NCBI GenBank assembly: GCA_004431415.1
Contig: QPMI01000035.1
Coordinates: 241,352 to 305,351 of the forward strand
Reading direction: 5' to 3'
From: Cyanophora paradoxa
Taxonomy: Eukaryota; Glaucocystophyceae; Cyanophorales; Cyanophoraceae
Length of the DNA: 64,000 bases
The position numbers and the translations under genes are program-made. The notes below the pieces were generated by a model, which saw nothing but the letters and a program-made list of their open reading frames with translations, did not search any database and had not been told where the DNA came from. Of the stretch, positions 11,308 through 24,271 are shown piece by piece. Within the stretch, counting starts at the first letter, position 1, and the number at the start of each line of letters is the position of its first letter.

Positions 11308-14300
11308 ATGGTACGTGCGAGTTCATCGAAGCTCACCGTAGGCCCAGTACTAGTTGCAATTTGATCTAACCGTGTTCTCTCGTAATCATCTGCAGAATCT
11401 GTTCAAACAACTCAAACAGGTGTGCTCAATCTAATGTTTGCACCTCGCACCGCATGCGCATATCGATCTATTTCTTTACACAATCCCGCGCGGCGATATC
11501 GATATCGATGCCATGCCGCGCTCAGGCAAGGAAAGCAGCGACTGCCGCGAACAAGAGAATTGAGGAGGTGCGTACGCGTGTGCGGCCACCCGTACGGCAG
11601 CGGGATCTTCCCTCGGTCTCTTTCGTTTGACACCGCGTGGCCGGGCGCCGCATATGCACGCGCAGTTGGAGGAGGAACTCTCGGAGTGGCAGCCCCTCGA
11701 AGAAGAGCTTGAGGAAGCTCAGTCGCAGGCGACTCAGCTCCAGGCTGACTTGGAGCAGCTACAGGCTGCTAAGGACCAGCTGCAGGCTGCCCACGACGAG
11801 CTCCGAAGTCGTAACGGCGAGCTCCAGCGCTTGGTGCGTTCTCATTCTCAATCGCGTTCAATTGCAGTTTTAAAGCAGCATTAACACAGCTGCAACTGCG
11901 GCAGATTGAGCGGCTCAAAAATTCAGAGGTGCTCGATCGAAGTCTCTTCCTTGCAATTGCGCGGGGCCGGAATTAAAGAGGCACCTGCAGCTGAGAGAGG
12001 AGGTCGAAAGGCTCACTGCAGCCGTATGTATTCAATCCCACAATTTCGATTCTTCTCTTTACCGAATTCTTTGGCAGCTGAAAACGGCCGAGCTCGAACA
12101 TGCGAAGGTGCGCCGTACGTGGGCGTATGCTACTATTATTCTACGATTTTCGTGACCTTGTATACAATAACAATTATCTTCATAACCTAGGCCTGCCCGC
12201 CTGACATATGTTTTGCCATCCGACGCTAAAATCTCATTGCAGGTCGAGCGAGAGTTGGTCTTTCTACGGACAGATCGCGCACTGGCCGATATCAATGTCG
12301 AGCTAGATCTGAAGGGGGATTCGAAGACTGCCGAGGAGTCAACTGCGGACTCGTCGTTAGAAAGAGAGCGGAAACGTCGGCGCCAGGCAGAGAAGAAGCT
12401 CGCTCAGGCGCTGTACGACTTCAGGCTGAAGGAGCGAGAAGCTGAGACGGCGCAGAATAACTTCAACCTCAAGACGAAGAGGCTGGAGGAGGCAGAGACC
12501 GCCAGGCAGGCGGCGGAGAAGGCGCGGGCGGAGGCGGAGTGGGCGGCGCGGTCCGCGCAGGCGGCCCTCGCGGCAGCGGAGGCGGCGGCCGCGGAGGAGC
12601 GGGCGCGGTGGGACCAGCTCTTGGGCGGGCTCGCCGAGCGCGCCGAGCAGGCGGAGCGGCAGCGCGAGGAGGCGCAGGCGCTCCTCAACGCGGTTCGTTC
12701 ATCTGAATCTGACTCTTGATTCGATGTGGCCTATAGCTAGATCTCCGCCGGCGTTAATCCTTAGCTTTACAGATTCTGGATCGCCCCGGATCGGACCCAG
12801 AGACGACCGCTCTGAAGGGGCGGGTGCGGTCCCTCGAGGCCCAGCTCGCGGTGTGCACACGTGCTGCTCTTGTCGCCCTCTGAGCATGGCTTGTCGCTTT
12901 CTGAGCATTCTTTCCATGTTAATTTCGAATCCGAATTTTTTGCAGGCGGAGAAGCAGAAGCAGACATCGTCTTCGAATTCCACTGCCGCAGGTGCCGTCA
13001 CGGCCGGCAAGCACGAGGCGAGCGCCAGGATCCGCGCCCTGCGGGAGGTCTCGTGCGCGCCTCAATGTTCTCGCGTTCAGATTCCGCGAATGTATTAAAA
13101 CTATTGCTGCTCGCAGGCTCTGCCTGGTCCGAACGGTCGTGAAGCAGGTTGCGTCGCTATTTTTCTGCATATCTAATCCTCAGTCCTCGTTTTGCAACTC
13201 ATGCTTGCTTGCCGCATGCGCAGCTCCGCCCCGTAGGCTCAAAATCTTCCAAGACCATCGAAATTGAGGTGATCATAGAAGCGCTCCCACTTGTTCGTTA
13301 CTCCGAATTGAAGAAAACCGTGCAGGTGGATCGGGGCGCTGTTGTCGAGTCCGCCTTTGTGTTCTGCGAGGAGAGGCGCCTCCTCGAGCAGCTGCGGCAG
13401 CCGACCGCCCTGCTGAAGATCGCAATAGAAGAAGCCGTGGACCGCAAGGGTCCATCGCGCGAGTTCTACGCGCTGGTGCGTTCACGTTCGATTATTCCAC
13501 GCATTTGCAATGGATTCGATGGATTTCGTGGCCGAAATAGTGTAACTGTTGGCGCAGTTCTTCGAGGAGCTGGTGAAGAATCAGCTGCTGGAGGAGCCGA
13601 TGCAGGGCGCCCAGGGTGTCCTGCCACCCGCCGTGAATCTGCAGCAGAGGGGCGATCGCGAGAGCGGAGATCAAGACACTGAACAGCAGAGCCAGGCACC
13701 GGCGCAGGCACCGCAGCGGCGCCGCAATCACAAGCGCATCGTCGTTGTTGACTCGGAGGACGAGGACGAGAGCGGCGCCGACCAGTGTTCGAAGCGCTCT
13801 CGGCTGGAGGGCGGGCAGCCGACGGCGTCGACCGCGGGGTCGGCCGCGGCCGGCGGGCGCCGGAGCGGCCGCTCGAGCTCGCAGCACGTCGCAGTCGCCG
13901 TTGTCCCGGGGCCGCTCACCAAGTACCAATTCATCGGTTCCGTCGTTGGCCGAGGTGCGCTTTCATTCATATACATGCCGATTTCGATCGCGAGGTTTGC
14001 CTTGACGCCATTCATTTCTAGCGCTGCTCGAGCGGATTCTCGACCCGAAGGGCACGGACCCCATCCCGGCCGCGCTTGTTCCTATGCTTCCTCTACTGTC
14101 CGGCAGGCAGGTGTGCAGCGATAGGTCATTTCTTCCTTTATACCTTTCCAGTTTACATTATACCTTTCCAGTCTACATTTCTCTTGTCTCCTAACTTCGG
14201 CTGTGCAGCCGGACGCGTGTGCCACAGCAGAAGAGGCGCTCGCGCTGTGGAAGCCGTTCCTCGGTCCGGTGAGCGATTATTGCTGCGAACCGGTCTCAAT

Positions 14301-15690
14301 TTCCTGGCCGAAGTGCATGTGCTAACGACACCGCAGGAAGTGCACGGCTCGATGGCCAGGATCCTCGCTGAGCCGGTCCGCGGCGCTGATCACAGCCCCA
14401 CGCTAAATTGCTACGTATACTGAAGTCTTTGCAGGTCTCGCCGGAGGCACCCGTGCCCATGGATCCGTACCTTCAGGGCTGCCCCGCCTTCAGCGGCGAT
14501 CGCGAGGAGGTGCCTCGCAATCGCCTCTAAGCTTAAGCTTTTCGCCGCTGACGTTCTTCAGCTGACGGAGGCGAACAAGCGGCACCTCGTTCGGCTCGCG
14601 GCGCAGTGGCAGTGCGTGGGCCGGCGTCAGCCGCTCCTCGAGGCGATGCGAGTGCGCCGCGCTCGTTTCGTCTTCAACCGTCTCTAAGCGTCGCCGTTCT
14701 CCGCCCACAGGAGGGGTTCCAGGGCGTCTTCACGCGGCCGGAGGCGAGCAAGAGGGGCCCCGAGGCGGCGGCGGGCGCGGCGGACGCGCTCGAGGCGGTC
14801 GGGCTGCTGGGCGCCGACGACTGGGCCGCCCTCGTCGGCGGTGCCCCGCCGGCCGCCCCCGCGCGGCCCGAGCGCTCTCACGCCGCCCCCGCAGGCCAGG
14901 CGTGGACGGCCGAGACGCTCATCGCAAACGTGCGCAGCGTTTTAAGTATTCCTATTCTCGAATTTGAATTTCACGACCGATTTCACGGTTTGTTCGCAGA
15001 TGCGATTCCACAGCGACTGGCGGCATTTCCAAGAGGTGGCTGGCGATGTTTCCGGCGTCGACCCGTGCCTTGCAATCGCCCCCTCTCACCCCGCGGGGCT
15101 CCTCCCGCCCCGCAGGACCGGGCTCTGATCGAGCTGTGGCTCTTTGGTGCGCTTCGGACGGGCGAAGTGGACCCGTCGCAGTTCGCACGCTGCATCGGTG
15201 CGCTGGGATTAGGGCGATTTTTCTATGATTCCGATGCTAGATTGATCTGTGCTGCAGGCCGCGCCTCCGCGCCGGCGAGCGGGAAGCTCGAAAGGTGAGA
15301 TTAATATTCGGATTCATTATCGCGCTTCTGGTTCAGCGCTTTATTCAATTTGTTTGGGGATCATCACCAAATTGCGCGCACCGGCACAGGCCCCTCACCA
15401 TCGCCCCGAAGACATATACACCCACGGATGGCACCGGCCGCAAATGCAAGGAGACCATCCTGCTGCCCTGGTCGGACAAGGAGTGGGGTCTAGCCTTCCA
15501 CACATGCTCCGACGAGGCCCGCCCCGCCGCGCCCGGCGCCGCACACTTGTCGACAAATCGAACTTGGGGGCAGATGAAGATCCCCGGGGTGCCGTCGGCG
15601 GCGGCGGGAGCGGAGGAGGAGAGGCGGCGGCTCTTCGTGCGGGCGGTCCACAAAAGCGTTGACGTCCCCCTCGACTTCAACGACGTCTAG
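11308..15690 (+). CDS. Coiled-coil protein with HECT-like E3 ubiquitin ligase region (23 exons)
   Basis: A complete model can be read. ATG 11308-11310 forms a 3-nt first exon before GTACGT; exons follow at 11396-11419, 11526-11567, 11666-11833, 11890-11928, 11979-12023, 12078-12107, 12243-12692, 12773-12850, 12946-13047, 13117-13147, 13237-13475, 13558-13954, 14022-14110, 14209-14268, 14337-14375, 14435-14509, 14562-14651, 14711-14929, 15000-15035, 15116-15197, 15258-15294 and 15390-15690 (TAG). All borders are GT-AG, and the sum, 2676 nt, is divisible by three (891 residues). The first 300 or so residues are a Glu/Gln/Leu coiled coil. From 13237 the sequence follows the HECT pattern: a beta-strand VDRGAVVESAFVF region, then GPSREFYALFFEELV (like GGVSREFF), then YQFIGSVVGRALLERIL (like the N-lobe YxxIGxxxGxAL). 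Near 15500 an HTC could be the catalytic cysteine before the C-lobe end. Function inferred: transfer of ubiquitin to substrates. The HECT call is by pattern only. Confidence 0.65.
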
Positions 15691-16473
15691 GCGCGAGATT
15701 ATGTGAGCGCATACGCGCTTTTCATACGCTTTGTTCTCAATTTGTTCTTCAATTAGCTACTACGACTATAGCTGACTATAGCCATGAATTCCAAGGGATT
15801 TGTTCTAGCCACGAATTCCAAGGGATTTGTTCTAGGTTGCCCAAATTAAATGCCTCCATAGCTAGATCCGGATCTTGACTCGGTGAACTTCTCTTGTATT
15901 TAATTCGCCAAGGTTCAGAAGCTCGACCCCGCGGTGCACGTGGCACTGTGGGCTTGGGCCATGCGCGGGGTCCAGCTACAGGGATCGCCGCCGCCGGCAG
16001 CGCCCGGCGGCCGAACGCTCAGCGGCTGGCCCCAGTGGAGTCCGGTGGTCATGATCAGCCCCCCGGCGGCGCCAGCTGCGGCCGGGCACGGCAGGCGCCC
16101 AAGGTGGCATTCGCTATTATAACGCCGCTGGCGGCCGCCCCAGCTGCAGGCCCGCAGACGTATATATCCAGCTCCGAATCCTTTTTTTCTCTCGAGCTCA
16201 ACCTCTTCTTCCTCGCCCCCCCCCTCATTCTTTTTTTCTAATCCTCTGTTCTCAGCTCCTGTTCTCTGTTCCGAGTCCTAAGTTCTCCTAACGGCTCTTT
16301 CAATCCATCTTTCCCCCTTTTTTCTCGTATATGCATCCTCTTTTCCGACCGTTAAAATTCCGCGCGCTCATGGGCATCAGTTCCGCCCGTCGGACGTCGA
16401 CCACCAGTCACTCATTGCTTTGTTTAGGTCAAATCTGAGGCTGCTTCACGGCCCGCAACGCCCGCCCGCGGAG
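15691..16473. other. Intergenic region with a short tandem repeat
   Basis: Between the HECT-like gene and the PKD-protein gene. It contains two head-to-tail copies of a unit reading GAATTCCAAGGGATTTGTTC (15785-15835), several six-base palindromes (CTATAG, TCTAGA, AGATCC) and a pyrimidine-rich stretch at 16170-16330. I see no convincing gene; open frames at 15894-16241 look like chance. Confidence 0.5.
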
Positions 16474-18530
16474 ATGGTGCACGCGCCGAGCACCCGCTCG
16501 ACGCGCTACGCGCACGTGCTCGCTCTCGCCTTGGCCCTTGCATACGCGTTCGCGCTCGCCGCCGCAGCGCCGGCGCCCGCAGCGGATCCGCCCGGTCTGC
16601 AGCCCGTGCCGAAGGGCACTCCTTTCAGCAGCGACGAATCGGTCAGCAATCTCGGCGGCGCTTCCCTGAATCTCGGCTACACGGCCAAGACTGGGCGCCC
16701 GGTCCGCCCGTCTGAATTTAATATTCCATGGCCGGCGCCACGTCGACGTCGCTGATCATTAGATTCCCTGACCGTCGGACGTGCCGCAGATAGTGAACCT
16801 TGACAACATTCCCGTGCTGCGCCGCGTAACCTGCGCCCCGGACAGCATCACGCTCAGCTTCAGCAGCGTGACCGTGGACGAGCCCACCGGCGGCCTCTTC
16901 GGCGGGGAGCGGACCATCCCCGCCGAGCCGTACTACGACATCGATAAACTCTGGCCGCACGGTGATCTTGAGCTCTGCGGATGTCGGCGTACACCTCGTC
17001 TCAATTTATTTCGGGCAGGGTCTCTGATCGTGGGCGGCCAAACGCGTCTCTAAAGCGGCTGCCTGAGCTCCTTGTACGGCCCTTAATTATAAAATAGATT
17101 TTTCTGCGTCGACCTTAAGCTCTCTTTCCCAATAGCGGCGTCGAGGAGCCCTTCTACCGCATCCTTTCCTCCATCAAGAAGGGGCCCTTCGGCTCCACCC
17201 TCCCCCCGGGCCCGGGAGCCGTCGTCTTGATGCGCCGACCTCCTCGGCGGCTGGGAAACTTGAAAACATCTAGAGCAAAAATGAAATTAAATCGTGCGAT
17301 TGCGCGCAGGATGCCTTCGAGGACCTGGACCTGAAGCTGCGCTCCGTGCCCGCCCCCGGCGCCGGCGCGGCGGGCGCGTCGGGCGCCGGCTTCGGCTCGC
17401 CCTACACGCCCGACTTCTGCGGCCCGAACGGCCCCGTCTACACAGCGGCGCAGCGGGGCGCGGGCGAGCCGCGGGGGCCGGCGGGCGCTCAGGCAGGACT
17501 CGAGCGCGGCGCCGCCGCCGGCGCCGGCGCCGCCCCGCCGCCAGCTCGCGTCGGAGCCGGACTTCAACTTTCTCGACGCGGCGCGCTCGAGCTTAAAGCT
17601 TCCCGCCGCTCCCCGCGCGCGTACTGACGGGCAGCATTAATGGTAATGGCGCCGCAGCTGAAGAAAGTGTTCGAGGGGGCGTGGGGCGCCCTGCGGGCTG
17701 CGGCCGGGGCCGTGCGCGACGTGGCGGAGGCTGTGGTCGACGTCGTCGCGGCCATTCTCGGCGGCAATTTCCGCGTGCGCGCGGGCGGGCGCGGGCGCGG
17801 GCACGGGAGCGGGAGCGGGCCGGCGTCCGCGCGTCGCTGACCCGCTGCTGATCACGATCGAAGGAGTTCCTGCGCTGACGCTGTACACGTCCCGCGTGCG
17901 CAGGAGTCCGGCACGCGGACGCTCTTCGAGAGGGGCTGGAACTACGACGCGGCTCGGGACTCTGCCCAGGAGCCGGTGACGTGGCCAATTGCAACCGCTG
18001 CCCCCGCTTGCTCCTGGCCCCATTCAATTAAATAATTGCCCGCTCAGAAACCCCTCTACAGAGCTGGAACGGCGTTCGTCGCTGCCTAAAAGGAATATTA
18101 ATTGCGTCCGCGCAGCGCGATCACCTGCTCCAATTGCTACGCGTGCGCACGCGCGCGGCCCGGATCCGAGTCCGATATCGAACTGAATTTATACGCGCCC
18201 CCACCGCGCAGCCAATTCGGAGTCGACGTCTACCTCGAAGTTGCGATCGAGTCGTACAAGCCGACTGTACGCATCTGCTGCCCGCCTCGTGATCGCGGCC
18301 GCGCCATCGTGGCATGCCGGTCGACGTCTTATATATATATATTTTATACAACGTCTCACCGTGCAGAAATTCGAGATAAGCTTCGACGCGCGAGCCAAGG
18401 CCCAGGTCGACGCCCTTGCCCCGCCTCCTTTCCGGCCTCTAGATCTCACTGAGGACCCCTTTTCCTTTCCATTCCCCTTCGATGCCAGGTCGAGCTGCTG
18501 GCGACGTACCAGGCGTCCACCAGGCAGAGC

Positions 18531-18567
<37 letters not shown>

Positions 18568-20523
18568 GCAGACCTGGAGGGCCTGGAGACCCCCATTGCC
18601 ACCATCCCCGTGCCTGTCGGGCCGGTGCGCCGCCCGCGCAAGATCTAAATCGATCTAGAGCGTGGTGACGCCGGTGTAAGAGCTAGAATGCTCATGCTCG
18701 CGCGAGATCTTGACTTGGTCTAAAGCGCCGCCGCGGCTGCTTGTCGGATTTCGAACCCTTGAGATTTATATTTTCCGATGGCCAGAGGCGGAGGCGGGCG
18801 CGGGCGTGCTGGGCTTCGTGGGCCTGGGGCTCTCGAGCATCATTGACATCGGCGACTTCGAGGTGTACATCGGTCCGCCCGCCCGCCCACGGATTATGCT
18901 TATCAGCTCAGCTGATGGCCGCGGTCGCATGCGCAGGCCCCGAGCTGACGGCGGCGCTGAAGCCCGCGGGGGCCGGCCAGTGCCCAGCGAACAGCGCGGC
19001 GGCGACCGCCCTGCCCGGCTCCGAGCGGGTCGTCACCGGCGTCAGTCCCTTCGGAGCCGTGCGGAGCCGGCACCTGCAGGCGGCCGCGGCCACCCCGGTC
19101 CACCCCGGCGGCGCTTCCGTCCTCGCATTGTATTCCCGCCTCAGCTTCTAACCCCCAGCGCAGCCCGAGGAGTCGGCGCTGGTGCACAGGCTCGAGGCGT
19201 TCGTCGCGCCCAAGTACAAGCTCGAGGTCGACATCTCGCTCACCGTCCCCGTCGGTGCCCGCGCGGCCGCGCCCGGCGCCGCTCCGCCTCTGCGCCCTGA
19301 ACCCTGAACCCCTCTCTCTGCCCCTCAGTGGAGGAGCGCGTCACATTCTTCAAAAGGAGCACGGGCCTGCTGCCCCTCGGGCCCCGCATCGTCCTCTACC
19401 AGTCCACGGGCTGCGTCTACGCCTCCCCGGGTCGGACCCGGGCCTGCGCCGGCGCCGGCGCCGCGCCCCTCCCAGAAATCCGTTCTCTTTCCGAGCGGGG
19501 CGCAGGTGTGCGGTTCGGGACCCTCACCCGCAGCGAGCTGCAGGAGCCCGCGGCGCTGTCGGCCCCCCAGAGCGGTGCCTTTATTATTACCTTCCCGGGC
19601 GATTCTTAAGCTTATTACTAATATCAATATTTAACATTCTTTTTACTCATCAAAATTTCCCTTGGCTTTCCATTGTTATTCAAGCCTTCTGCCGCATGCA
19701 GGCCCCGGCGTGAACAATATTGAGCTGAGCGGAGGGGACCCAATCTGGGTGCGCCCCCGCGCGCCGCGGCCCCGCCGGGCCGAGATCCTCATGATGAGGG
19801 GCGCTCTCGGCAGAACTTTGGGGACGGGAGCCCGGAGGTGACGACCCTCGAGCCCCGCGTGTCCCACGCCTACGCCGCCCCCGGGACCTACAGCGTCACG
19901 GTAACCCCCCCTCCCCCTCCCTCCCTTCGAGACACTATCGATTGCCGGGGCGGCAGGCGACGAACCCCGCGACCGGTGCCGTGACCTACATCGTCGTCGT
20001 GGCCGCGGAAGGCGCCGCCCCCCGCCCCCGCCGCCCGCCCCCCAGCCCCCCGGCTCCGATTCTTCTCGCAATTGCTCCTGACGGAGAGAGCTCGGCGCGC
20101 AGCGCACTGCCCCGCCCGAGCGGCCCGCTACCGCCGCGGGTCATCACACCGACCCCCACCCCGGCGCCCCTCGCGCCGGCCGGCCCTACCCCTACCCCCA
20201 CTCCCACCCCGGCTTCGAATTCCCTCTCGCCGGTCGGCTCTACCCCTACCCCTACCCCTACACCCACCGGTACCCCTGTCGTAGAAGCCGGTATCCCGGA
20301 GGACGACGCGGGGCCGCCGCGCCCCGAGGCGCCGTCGTACCCCATGGTCGGCGAAGCCGGCGTGGGCACCCTCAGCTGCGGCGGCTCGGCGGCGGGCACG
20401 CGCTACTGCCCCGCGGCGCCCGTGCCGCTCTTCTGCTGCGACCCGCGCGTGCCGGGCGGCTTCTGCTGCGCCGTCGGGCAGATATGCAACCGCGTCCGCG
20501 GCAGATGCGAGCTGCCCGTGTAG
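16474..20523 (+). CDS. Secreted PKD-domain protein with Thr/Pro linker and Cys-rich C-terminus
   Basis: Starts MVHAPSTRS, followed by a Leu/Ala signal peptide core (16516-16575) with an Ala-rich cleavage region. Multi-exon; many introns are GT-AG and one carries a long poly-C run (18533-18565). Exons give beta-rich segments such as VTCAPDSITLSFSSVTVDEP (16831-16890), FGVDVYLEVAIES (18213) and FEISFDARAKAQVDAL (18370). A PKD signature FGDGSPEVTT followed by HAYAAPGTYSV is at 19815-19898 and continues after an intron. A (TP)n linker (20140-20280) leads to a compact Cys-rich end of eight cysteines including CC pairs (20375-20520), like granulin or cystine-knot modules. Inferred: extracellular or cell-wall protein. 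Ligand unknown; exon borders only partly resolved. Confidence 0.6.
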
Positions 20524-21161
20524 ATGTTAAACTGCACGGTTCAGAGAAAAAGCTTTGCCTGCTGCGAGTAGAATGAAAATTCGAACCAGCTGCGGCAGGC
20601 CTAGGTCCAACCGCACCGATTGCAAATCAAAGAAATTGCAAGTGTCCAGGATTGCTAGCGCTTCCTTTTTTTCCACTAAACCTGTAGCCAAATTGCAAAA
20701 TTAAAGCTTAAGCTATATAGCTCGTTGCCTATAGCTAACCGAACTAATACAACTACTGCCCTTGATGTGGGCTTTCTGGAGCTCGTTGCCTAACCTGCTT
20801 TATTCAGCCGATAGCTGCACATGATCATGATCGCTTTCATTTCTTTTTGCTCATGATAAGGCTATAAAAAGTATGCATACGCGTATGGATGGCAGTGGCA
20901 GGCAGTCGAATTTGCAATTGATGGTCCTTTGTCGCCGTGCACAAATTAAACATTGTCGCAGTATCGAGGGTGAAAAACTCGAGGCCGGGCTGCAGCAGCG
21001 CGAGCACTGCGCTCGAGACCCCGGCGGCCCCAGCTGCAGCGAGGGAGAGCCACGGCCGTCGGGCCCTCCCGATGAATTGCTGAAAGAGCGAGTACGAACG
21101 TTAACGTTCTGCTCTCATTACAGCTAACGCCTTCACTATTGGCACACGTGGTTCGTCGCGT
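20524..21161. other. Intergenic region between convergent genes
   Basis: Lies between the 3' ends of the PKD-protein gene (plus) and the F-box gene (minus). It is AT-richer than its surroundings and dense in palindromes (AAGCTTAAGCT, TATAGC, TGATCATGATC). An open frame at 20873-21127 encodes a basic, featureless 84-residue peptide that I do not consider a gene. Confidence 0.5.
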
Positions 21162-24145
21162 TCACACGGGGGCCCAGAACGCGACCTTGGCGCCCGGCAG
21201 GACGAGCCGCGGGGGCGGCGGCGGGCCCTCCCGCCCCACGTCCACCTCCTGCACCTGCTCCCCCGCCCGCGCAGTGAGGCCGGGACCAGGGGCTAATAAA
21301 TAGACTGGAGCGCGGCCGGGCGGCCCGGGAAGCAGCTGACCCAGGCGCCCCCCAGCTCGGCGTCGCCGTCGGCGCGGGCGTAGCAGAAGGCGTCCCCCGC
21401 CGGCGACCAGAAGCGCGCGGACTGAGCGTACTGCTTGCGAGGGCTGTTAGGCGGGAAGGGGGGGGGGAGGAGGAGGGGGGTACGGCACCTGGTCGAAGAA
21501 GGGGAGGTAGTGGGAGGTCAGGGAGCGGGAGGGGACGAAGGGGGGGTACCGCTGCCGCCGGCCCGTCGCGACCTCGTACACCTGCAGCCAGGGGTACGAG
21601 AATCAAAAGGGGTACGGGCTGGACCGTGGGGGAACGGGGTACGGGCGCACGACCCATCGGAACATTTCGGGCATCCCCACCCACTCGACAGCGTGCAGCG
21701 GGGCCAGGCCCTCGTCCCTGCAAGGGGGTATCAGCTCGTCGAGGAAGCGGGGACGGGAAGGGGGAAGATCGCGGGGGGGGGGGGGGGGGGGATACGAGGC
21801 GCGCACGGCTCGAGGTAAAGCAACAGGCGCCCATCGGGGCTCCAGAAGAACGCCTCAACCGCGCCCGCGACCTGGATGAACGCGCGCGGTTCGCGGGGGT
21901 ACGCCGAATTCAGGGGGGCGGGGGTACGCCGCGCGCGCCCTGACGGGGTCCTTGGGCCCGTACACGGCGACGGGTCCGGCGGCGCCGGGGGCGGGCGGGT
22001 CCGCAAGCATCCTCTCCTCGCCCTCGACCTGCGTGCATGGCGAACGAAGTCAGGTGAGCGCGCCGCCCACTTCCGTTCCCACCGCAGCCAACGCCCCTCG
22101 CGGGGGCCGACCTGGGGAGAGGAAGAAGAAGAGTTCGATCCGAGGGGGAGGAGGCCGCGTGAGCGCGCGGCCCCCTTGCATTCCCCGCGCAGCGCCTCGC
22201 GGGGGCCGGCCGACCTGTGGTGACGACGAAGAAGAATTCGATCCGAGGGGGAGGAGCAGGAGGAGCCCGTCGCCCTCGCGGGGGCCCCTGAGGACGGCCG
22301 CGACGTGCCCGCACGCGGCGTCCATCGCAAAGCTGCGAACGAAGGGAGGGGGGGGGGCGGTTAGAAGCTAGACTACTCGGCCCTCTATGGTAGCTCTCTT
22401 TTAAGACTCCTGGTGCGCTTGGGACGGAGCGAAAGACCGGAGCGGCGCGCCTGGCGTGGCCCGTGAAGCGGAGGAGGCGCCGCCGCGGCGCCCCGTCCGC
22501 GGGCTCCAGTAGCGCCAGCGTCAGCTGCGCTCATACTCAGACTCACCTGAGCGGCCCGCCGAGCCGGCGCGTGACGTCACGCGGGCGGGCGGGCGCACGG
22601 CGGGCGGGCCGCGGGGCTGCGGCATCTCCACGGCCGCCAGGACTGCCTTTCCGTCGGGCGTCCACTGCGGAGGGCGGCCGAGGCGCCGTCAGAAACGCGG
22701 GGGGGGGGGGGGGGGGGGGGGGAGGGGGGGGTACCTGAGGGGCGCCGTGGAAGCAGGAGGGGGCCGGGACGGCGACGGTCTCGGCCAGCTCACCTGATCC
22801 CGGATCGTAAGGCGAGGGGAAGAAGGTACGCTTTTGGATAAGGGGGGGCGTACAGGAGGCGGGGCGGAGGGCGTGGAGCGCGAGCTGCGAGTCCCCCGTG
22901 TGTGACGCCAGCGCGAACCTGCGGCCCAGTACCCCCGGCCCGGTTCGAGGGGGTACGCGAATCTCGCTCGGAGGGGTACGGGAACGGACCGGTCGGGGCA
23001 GAAGGAGTAGAAGAGGGGTCGCCCCACCATCGCCGTCTGCGGCTCGAGCTCCTCGGGCCCCGCCTCGGGCGGCCGCCCGGCGAAGCGCGCCGCCGCCGGC
23101 CCCACGTCGATCGCCCGCATGCCTGGCTCGGGCCGGTCTGGGGGGAGGAGGGGAATGAACGGACGGAGGGGGGTACGCGCGCACCGACGCGCCGGTCGCG
23201 CCAGTTGGAGAGGAACGTGAGGAGCGTGGAGCAAGGGGACCAGTAGAAGAAGAAGGGGGGGAAAGGCGTGGCCGCCCACGCCAGGGTACGCCCAGTGCGA
23301 GCCTCCGCGACCACTACCCGGCTCGCCTGCCGGGGGGGAAGGAGTTCGAGGGGGGTACGAGGAGGAGGGAAGCGGGGGGAGGAGGCGCACGTTCGGTTGG
23401 GTAAAGTCGAGAGACGACGCGAACTGGCGGCCGGGCGTGAGTCACGCGAGACGGTCGCGGCGGGGGCGTGCCCGGGGGGTACCTCGGAGTAGGCGACCCA
23501 GCGGCCGTCGGGGGACCAGCTCGGCTGCTGGATCCTGCGCGCGGCGCCGCGCGGTGCGTCAGCGGCGAAGGAGTCGGAAGGAAGGGCCGCGGGACGGGCG
23601 CCGCACTGGCGCTTGTCGGGGACCCGCGCGAGGATGCGCAAGCTCAGCCCCTCGTCGCTCAGCGGCGCCGCGCCCGCGTCGGCGCCCGGCGCCGCGTTCT
23701 CCGCGCCGCGAGCCGGCGACGCGAGGACGAGCCCCGCGCGCGTCTCGCAGAGGAGGAGCCCGACGGGCCGCCGCCGCCCGTACAGCGCGGCGAAGAGGGC
23801 GCGGCGCGTCGGCGCGAGGTCGGCCCGCTGCAGCCGCGGCGGCGCCTCGCGCTCGCACAGGCGGGCCCAGAGGGCGTCGTCGGCGGCCAGGGCGCGGAGC
23901 TGGCGGCAGGCGGCCCCGGCGCGGGCAAGCGAGCGGGCGTCGAGGAACTGGAGCACGTGGGAGATCAGCTCGGGGGGCAGGTCGAGCAGCCGCTCGGGCC
24001 CGTCGATCTCCATGCCCTCCTCCTGCTGCGCGTGCGCCTGCTCGGCCTCGTGCTCCGGCTCGGCCTCGGGCGCCTGCTGCTCGTGCGGCGTGTCCGACAT
24101 GCTCGCGCGGGATTGCATGGACGCGCCCATCGCGCCCGGCTGCAT
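21162..24145 (-). CDS. F-box protein with PD40/TolB-type beta-propeller repeats
   Basis: Minus-strand multi-exon gene; a start at 24145, 24118 or 24100 is possible. After an acidic Glu/Ala/Gln-rich N-terminus comes a clear F-box: LLDLPPELISHVLQFLDARS and following LARAGAACRQLRALAADDALWARL (about 23860-23985). Downstream exons carry propeller strands of the PD40 type: PSWSPDGRWVAYSEVP (about 23485-23530), FFYWSPCSTLLTFLSNWRDR (about 23195-23255), AFFWSPDGRLLLYLEP (about 21815-21860) and ARFWSPAGDAFCYARADGD (about 21360-21415). The last exon ends VAFWAPV with the stop at 21162-21164. Inferred role: substrate receptor of an SCF ubiquitin ligase, with the propeller binding the substrate. Introns are C-rich on the coding strand, one with a G/C homopolymer (22699-22719). 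Confidence 0.65.
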
Positions 24146-24271
24146 GAAACTCGGCTGCGAGCTGGGAGCGCGAATTCTGCGGCTCGATCCGGGTACAGGC
24201 AAATCAGAAGCTGGCCCTCGCTGGAGCCGGATCGGAGCTTTACCTCGCAGTGGAATATCTTGAATTCGAGC
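24146..24271. promoter_or_regulatory. Short divergent intergenic region (bidirectional promoter)
   Basis: About 126 bp separates the proposed start of the F-box gene (minus) from that of the PP2C gene (plus). It must hold both promoters and 5' leaders. I see GAATTC palindromes and no clear TATA box. The exact size depends on which of three in-frame Mets the F-box gene uses. Confidence 0.45.
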
